Shown here: positions 6,944 through 9,725 of the stretch, in pieces
How the letters are laid out: every line of letters starts with the position of its first letter
Position numbering within the stretch: position 1 is the stretch's first letter
Assembly: GCA_028865155.1 (NCBI GenBank)
Contig: JAGWKW010000042.1
Coordinates: 1-9,725, forward strand
Direction: 5' to 3'
DNA from: Alphaproteobacteria bacterium
GTDB lineage: Bacteria; Pseudomonadota; Alphaproteobacteria; UBA9219
DNA: 9,725 bases
Made by a program: the position numbers and the translations under genes
Notes under the pieces: model-generated
Told to the model about the DNA's origin: nothing
The model's database searches: none
Seen by the model: the letters and a program-made list of their open reading frames with translations, nothing else

Positions 6944-8043
6944 GCGAACTCGACGACGCCTTCAACGATCTGCAGACCAAATTGACCCGGATGCAGTTCC
7001 GCACCAGCCGCAAGGAGCGGTTCCGCATTTACCGCAAGCTGGAAGGCATGCTGCGCACCAACGAGGCGCTGTCGCGCGCGCTGGACCGGCTGTACCAAAA
7101 CACGTCCGAGATGGGCAAGAAACCCAACAAGCCCGCCGCCATCGCCTTGCGCGAATGGTTCCTGAAAGACCGCGCCGGCATCACGCTGTCGCAGGCGATG
7201 GAAGGGTGGGTGCCGACCGGCGAGCTTTACATGATCCGCGCGGGCGAGGAGTCCGGCACGCTGGCCAAGGCTTTGGCTTCGCTGCAGACCGTCGGCGACA
7301 AGGCGCGGCAGATGAAGGAGGCCGTCGCCTATGCCGTCGGCTATCCGGTTTTCATGTTCATTCTGGTCAGCTTCGTGATCTGGACCTTCGGCATCAACCT
7401 GATCAAGAATATGCGCGCCAATGCGCCCAAGCATGTCGTCGACGCCATCGGCGGGGTCGCCGCTTTTTCCGATTTTATCGCGGCGTGGGGGCTTTATATC
7501 GTCCTCGCCATCGTCATTCTTTGCATTTTCATCGCCGCCACCCTGCCCTATTGGCGCGGGCCGGTGCGCGCCAAATTCGACATGATTCCGCCCTGGTCGT
7601 GGTACCGCATTTTGCAGGGCAGCGGCTTTTTGCTGGGCCTGTCGTCGCTGCTCGGCGCGCAGATGCCGTTGAAACGGTCGCTGGAAGTTCTTGAGGAACA
7701 GGGCAATCCGTGGATTCGCGAACGCATCAACGCCGCGCGCCAGCAGGTTCTGCGCGGCCACAATCTGGGCCAGGCCTTGCGCATGAGCCGTTTCAATTTT
7801 CCCGATCCCGGCGTCGTCATCGACCTTGAGATTTTGTCCGAGCGCGCCGATGTCGGGCAGGTCATCGAGCAGGTGACCGAGGAATGGATCAACGAGCAGA
7901 TCGGCGTTTTGAAGGCGCAGGCGGTCGTGACGCGCAATGTCGGCATGGCCATCGTCGGCGCCGTCATCGCCTGGGTCATGATGTCGATTTTCAACATCGT
8001 CGCCGAGCTGACCAAGCCCGGCGGCGGCGGGTATAGTAATTAA
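6940..8043 (+). CDS. pilR: PilR-type pilus inner-membrane platform protein (T2SF/GspF family)
   Basis: Inner-membrane core protein that couples the PilQ ATPase to pilin assembly. I chose the ATG at 6940 because it overlaps the pilQ stop as ATGA and has GGGG eight bases upstream; a GTG at 6934 would add two residues but is only two bases from that site. At 367 residues it has the family's usual length. It shows two cytoplasmic T2SF-type domains and three membrane helices at about 134-155, 184-206 and 334-357. The first domain includes SQAMEGWVPTGELYMIRAGE and the second LLGAQMPLKRSLEVLEEQG and GQALRMS. The Gly/Glu-rich GE-(E)-SGTL segment typical of GspF/PilC proteins is present near residue 103. 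It is the last pil gene in the window; no pilS prepilin follows. Confidence 0.9.
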   Translation: MSELDDAFNDLQTKLTRMQFRTSRKERFRIYRKLEGMLRTNEALSRALDRLYQNTSEMGKKPNKPAAIALREWFLKDRAGITLSQAMEGWVPTGELYMIRAGEESGTLAKALASLQTVGDKARQMKEAVAYAVGYPVFMFILVSFVIWTFGINLIKNMRANAPKHVVDAIGGVAAFSDFIAAWGLYIVLAIVILCIFIAATLPYWRGPVRAKFDMIPPWSWYRILQGSGFLLGLSSLLGAQMPLKRSLEVLEEQGNPWIRERINAARQQVLRGHNLGQALRMSRFNFPDPGVVIDLEILSERADVGQVIEQVTEEWINEQIGVLKAQAVVTRNVGMAIVGAVIAWVMMSIFNIVAELTKPGGGGYSN

Positions 8044-8133
8044 GGTGGTTCTGCTTAATTTCCCGACAAGCCAAAAGCCATCCTCCAACAAAAATCAAGG
8101 GGTTGCCAAGAAAGGCAAGTCCAGATTCTACAG

Positions 8134-8152
8134 TCTTCCCGCGGAGGGAAGA
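8134..8152 (+). terminator. Inverted repeat downstream of pilR, possible weak terminator
   Basis: TCTTCCC (8134-8140) and GGGAAGA (8146-8152) make a perfect seven-base stem with a five-base loop. It lies about 90 bases after the pilR stop and about 45 bases before the 3' end of the convergent gene at 8199. The plus strand continues with a T-rich but interrupted stretch (GTCTCTCTT), so the hairpin may stop pil transcripts; the minus side has no T-run. The rest of 8044-8198 shows no convincing gene. Confidence 0.4.
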
Positions 8153-8198
8153 GTCTCTCTTAATGTCCCGCTACTTGTCTTGCCTGGTAAAAGTTATG

Positions 8199-8636
8199 TC
8201 ACGGAGTTGGCTCCAATTGTGACGGCAGAACCCACCAATTTACCTCGGTATTTTTATCAGGATAAAAGCGAATATGTACACTATTGTGCCATGCGCTTAT
8301 ACTTGCGACGTGGACTTTTTTCTTTAAGTCATCGCGCCCGTAATAGTGGCAGTGGTTGCCAAATATATTTGTTATGTATTGGAATCGGTCATTGTCGCCG
8401 TTGGCAACCGCTTCGCTAAGAGCATCAAAGTCTTCTTGACTTGGACATACATACCCTTTTTTTAAAATTGCCATTCCCCCGACGCTAAGTTTAGTCGATG
8501 TAGATTTTGTAGATGTTTTTGCCGCACCCATAGAGGCATTAGATGAAGTTTTGTATCCCCTGTTAAAGCCCTCAACAAAGCTAGCAATTGCTGCAAGAGC
8601 AATGAGAACCATAAACATTTTAAGAATGCCCTTCAT
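8199..8636 (-). CDS. Small exported protein of unknown function
   Basis: I do not recognise this 145-residue protein. The ATG at 8636 is preceded by a strong purine run (GAGGGGGGAAG, about 4-14 bases upstream). Residues 1-24 read as a signal peptide or membrane anchor (basic MKGILK start, hydrophobic FMVLIALAAIASFV core). A Ser/Thr/Lys-rich linker follows (about 28-52), then a compact domain from about 55 to 140. That domain has two Cys (GYVCPSQEDFDALSEAV and FGNHCHYYG) that could form a disulphide, and a C-terminal beta-like stretch ending NTEVNWWVLPSQL. The overall pattern recalls small periplasmic proteins with an SH3-like fold, but that is only an impression. There is no type IV prepilin site, so it is not a pilS substitute. 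It is visibly richer in A+T than its neighbours, on the same strand as icmT and 152 bases downstream of it, and convergent with pilR. Acquired cargo or an element-specific accessory gene are both possible. Confidence 0.6.
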   Translation of the reverse strand: MKGILKMFMVLIALAAIASFVEGFNRGYKTSSNASMGAAKTSTKSTSTKLSVGGMAILKKGYVCPSQEDFDALSEAVANGDNDRFQYITNIFGNHCHYYGRDDLKKKVHVASISAWHNSVHIRFYPDKNTEVNWWVLPSQLEPTP

Positions 8637-8660
8637 ATCTTCCCCCCTCGTGACATATGA

Positions 8661-8666
8661 ATTATA
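8661..8666 (-). promoter_or_regulatory. Candidate -10 element for the small exported-protein gene
   Basis: On the minus strand the AT-rich stretch 8670-8658 contains TATAAT (plus-strand ATTATA at 8661-8666), 24 bases before the ATG at 8636. No good TTGACA-like -35 box lies 16-19 bases upstream, so this is weak evidence for a separate promoter driving this gene independently of the dotB-icmT transcript. Confidence 0.3.
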
Positions 8667-8725
8667 TATTTCTGAAGTATCAGGTATAGTTTCGACCTCC
8701 GACCCCTCCTTTGCTCCCCTCCCGC

Positions 8726-8741
8726 AAAAAAAAGGGGGGGG
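8726..8741. repeat. A8G8 homopolymer tract between icmT and the small gene
   Basis: Eight A (8726-8733) are followed directly by eight G (8734-8741). The stretch 8637-8788 otherwise holds no gene. CCCCTCCTTT at 8703-8712 can pair with AAAGGGGGGG at 8731-8740 (one G-U pair on the plus-strand RNA, one A-C mismatch on the minus-strand RNA), and the minus strand shows C8 then T8 about 50 bases after the icmT stop. It may act as a loose terminator for dotB-icmT or as a slippage-prone spacer upstream of the small gene. Confidence 0.5.
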
Positions 8742-8788
8742 AACACAACCGCTCTTGCTTGCGGTATCACGTTCGACCGTTCAACGCT

Positions 8789-9055
8789 CTACCCGAAATC
8801 GACCCAGTGGCGACGTCTGTCGGACGCGACGGCGGGACGGCGCGGGCCTAAAATCCATGCGCGGCCGGCGCGCAGCGCGGCTTCGAAAGTCAGGCCGCGC
8901 CGTTCGAGAATCCAGAAAACCAGCATCGTGAGAATGGCGAGGACGAAAGTCCATAGCCGCGCATGAACGAGGAAAAACAGGATCGGTGCGGCGGCGCGCG
9001 CGTCGAGCGCGAAAAACCGCGCCTGCTTTTGCGAATTGCGCCAGTGAAGATCCAT
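8789..9055 (-). CDS. icmT: IcmT/TraK family type IVB secretion protein
   Basis: Small inner-membrane protein of the Dot/Icm (I-type) secretion and conjugation apparatus, equivalent to Legionella IcmT and R64 TraK. Its 88 residues match the family's usual length (about 86). Recognisable features in order are the HWRNSQKQARFF-LDARAA start, a hydrophobic region from about A22 to W48 split by H31-A-R-L-W35 (one or two membrane passes), the LERRGLT turn, a conserved R-A-W-I-L-G-P-R-R-P-A segment at about 64-75, and a closing RRRHWVDFG. IcmT is required for full transport activity in Legionella. The start lies 15 bases after the dotB stop; CGGGAT about nine bases upstream is a modest ribosome binding site, so translation is probably coupled. 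The order dotB-icmT equals traJ-traK in R64. Very characteristic despite its size. Confidence 0.93.
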   Translation of the reverse strand: MDLHWRNSQKQARFFALDARAAAPILFFLVHARLWTFVLAILTMLVFWILERRGLTFEAALRAGRAWILGPRRPAVASDRRRHWVDFG

Positions 9056-9070
9056 GGATCAAAATCCCGA

Positions 9071-9725
9071 TTAGAAATCGTCGATCGTCAGTTCGTCGTC
9101 GTCGAACGCGACATCGGCGTCGGAAAAGCCCTTGGTCAGAAGCAGGTACGAGCGGCGGTCGATGATCTTTTTCTTGAACGCCTTGGTCGCCGTCTGTTCC
9201 ATCGTCTGGCCGTAGCGCACCAGAAGCCGTTGCGTTTCGACCGTCCATTTTTCGATCGGCATATCGAGCAGCGTTTCGCGGACATTTTCGTCGAACACGA
9301 GATATTCGCGCAAGCCCACGCGGCCGCCGCCGACTTTGGGCACCAGCGCCTGGGTCACGATCATGCGCAAGGTTTCCATCATCGCGAAGGCGCGTTCCGT
9401 CCGTTCCGCCGGTTCGAACACGCTGACCATGCGGCGGACGGTCGCGGCGACGCCGATGGTGTGAACCGTGGAGAAGACGAGATGGCCCGTTTGCCCCGCT
9501 TCGATCGCGGCGGTGACGGTTTCGCGGTCGCGCGCTTCGCCGACCAGGATGATGTTGGGTTTGCGGCGCAATGCGTTGCGCACGCCTGCGGCAAAGGTCG
9601 GCAGATGGCGCGGGATTTCGGATTGCGCGACCAGCGAGCGCGGGCCGACGATGGCGTCATAGACATATTCGATCGGCGCTTCGTAGGTCAGCATCTTGCC
9701 GCAGCCCTGCTCGCGCTCGATCAGC
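9071..9725 (-). CDS. dotB: DotB/TraJ type IVB secretion ATPase, C-terminal part (runs off the window)
   Basis: Cytoplasmic PilT-like hexameric ATPase of the Dot/Icm or IncI transfer machine. The last 217 codons are visible; the reading frame stays open to the window edge (LIEREQGCGKMLTYEAPIEY at the edge), so the internal Met at 9694 is not the start. Family members are about 370-380 residues, so the N-terminal PAS-like region and Walker A lie to the right of 9725. Visible motifs are the Asp box (LTYEAPIEYVYD), Walker B (PNIILVGEARDRET), the His box (GQTGHLVFSTVHT) followed by GVAATVRRMVSVF, and the family-typical ETLRMIVTQALVP and LREYLVFDENVRETLL stretches. The acidic tail DDDELTIDDF ends it. 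These motifs separate it from true PilT retraction ATPases and from the PilQ encoded here. It lies 15 bases upstream of icmT, in the same operon. Confidence 0.93.
   Translation of the reverse strand, partial: LIEREQGCGKMLTYEAPIEYVYDAIVGPRSLVAQSEIPRHLPTFAAGVRNALRRKPNIILVGEARDRETVTAAIEAGQTGHLVFSTVHTIGVAATVRRMVSVFEPAERTERAFAMMETLRMIVTQALVPKVGGGRVGLREYLVFDENVRETLLDMPIEKWTVETQRLLVRYGQTMEQTATKAFKKKIIDRRSYLLLTKGFSDADVAFDDDELTIDDF

Noticed and set aside
6817..8091. Minus-strand open frame of 424 codons across pilR
   Set aside because: His/Asp/Gln-rich composition typical of an antisense shadow of membrane-protein codons; PilR is unambiguous.
8045..8419. Plus-strand reading frame of 124 codons starting just after pilR
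   Set aside because: It begins at GTG with no ribosome binding site, shows no family resemblance or secretion/prepilin signal, ends in Arg/Cys/Ser-rich shadow-like sequence, and its second half is antisense to the better-supported gene at 8636-8199.
8199..8636. Small exported protein considered as the missing PilS prepilin
   Set aside because: The N-terminus lacks a Gly-Phe/Met-x4-Glu prepilin cleavage site before the hydrophobic stretch, and the gene is on the opposite strand from the pil operon.
9071..9694. DotB read as a complete 207-residue protein starting at the internal Met
   Set aside because: The frame stays open to the window edge and the family's N-terminal region and Walker A must lie beyond it, so this Met is internal.

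Overview
The window is high-GC bacterial DNA carrying parts of two linked machines. On the + strand (35-8043) is a tightly packed type IVb ('thin') pilus operon of the IncI/R64 kind, in the order pilL, pilN, pilO, pilP, pilQ, pilR. On the - strand at the right edge (9725-8789) are two core genes of an I-type (Dot/Icm, IVB) type IV secretion system: the C-terminal part of a DotB/TraJ ATPase and a complete IcmT/TraK. Thin-pilus genes next to IncI-like tra/dot genes are the hallmark of R64-like conjugative plasmids and related integrated elements, so this is most likely the transfer region of a conjugative plasmid or ICE. The composition, the alanine-rich proteins and the recurrence of such elements in that class suggest an alphaproteobacterium. 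That assignment is an inference from style; no marker gene is present.

Layout. 35-1078: PilL-like periplasmic protein with a TcpQ-type C-terminus. 1079-1234: 156-base gap with three competing GC-rich hairpins. 1235-3034: PilN lipoprotein secretin. 3034-4299: PilO2-type bitopic membrane protein. 4283-5011: PilP periplasmic protein. 5057-6943: PilQ assembly ATPase. 6940-8043: PilR inner-membrane platform protein. From pilN to pilR the genes overlap (1, 17 and 4 bases) or are separated by 45 bases, so they form one translationally linked operon. 8044-8788 is visibly richer in A+T; it holds one likely gene on the - strand, a small exported protein of unknown function (8636-8199), flanked by about 150 bases on each side. 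9055-8789 is icmT, and 9725-9071 is the 3' part of dotB.

How the parts work together (established for R64 and relatives). PilN forms the outer-membrane pore. PilL, PilO and PilP are periplasmic and envelope parts. PilQ powers assembly on PilR. The thin pilus stabilises mating pairs in liquid, and the Tra/Dot machine moves DNA. Two departures from R64 stand out. There is no pilM between pilL and pilN. There is also no prepilin (pilS), lytic transglycosylase (pilT), prepilin peptidase (pilU) or tip adhesin (pilV) after pilR; instead the operon meets a convergent, compositionally different gene and then the oppositely oriented tra/dot genes.
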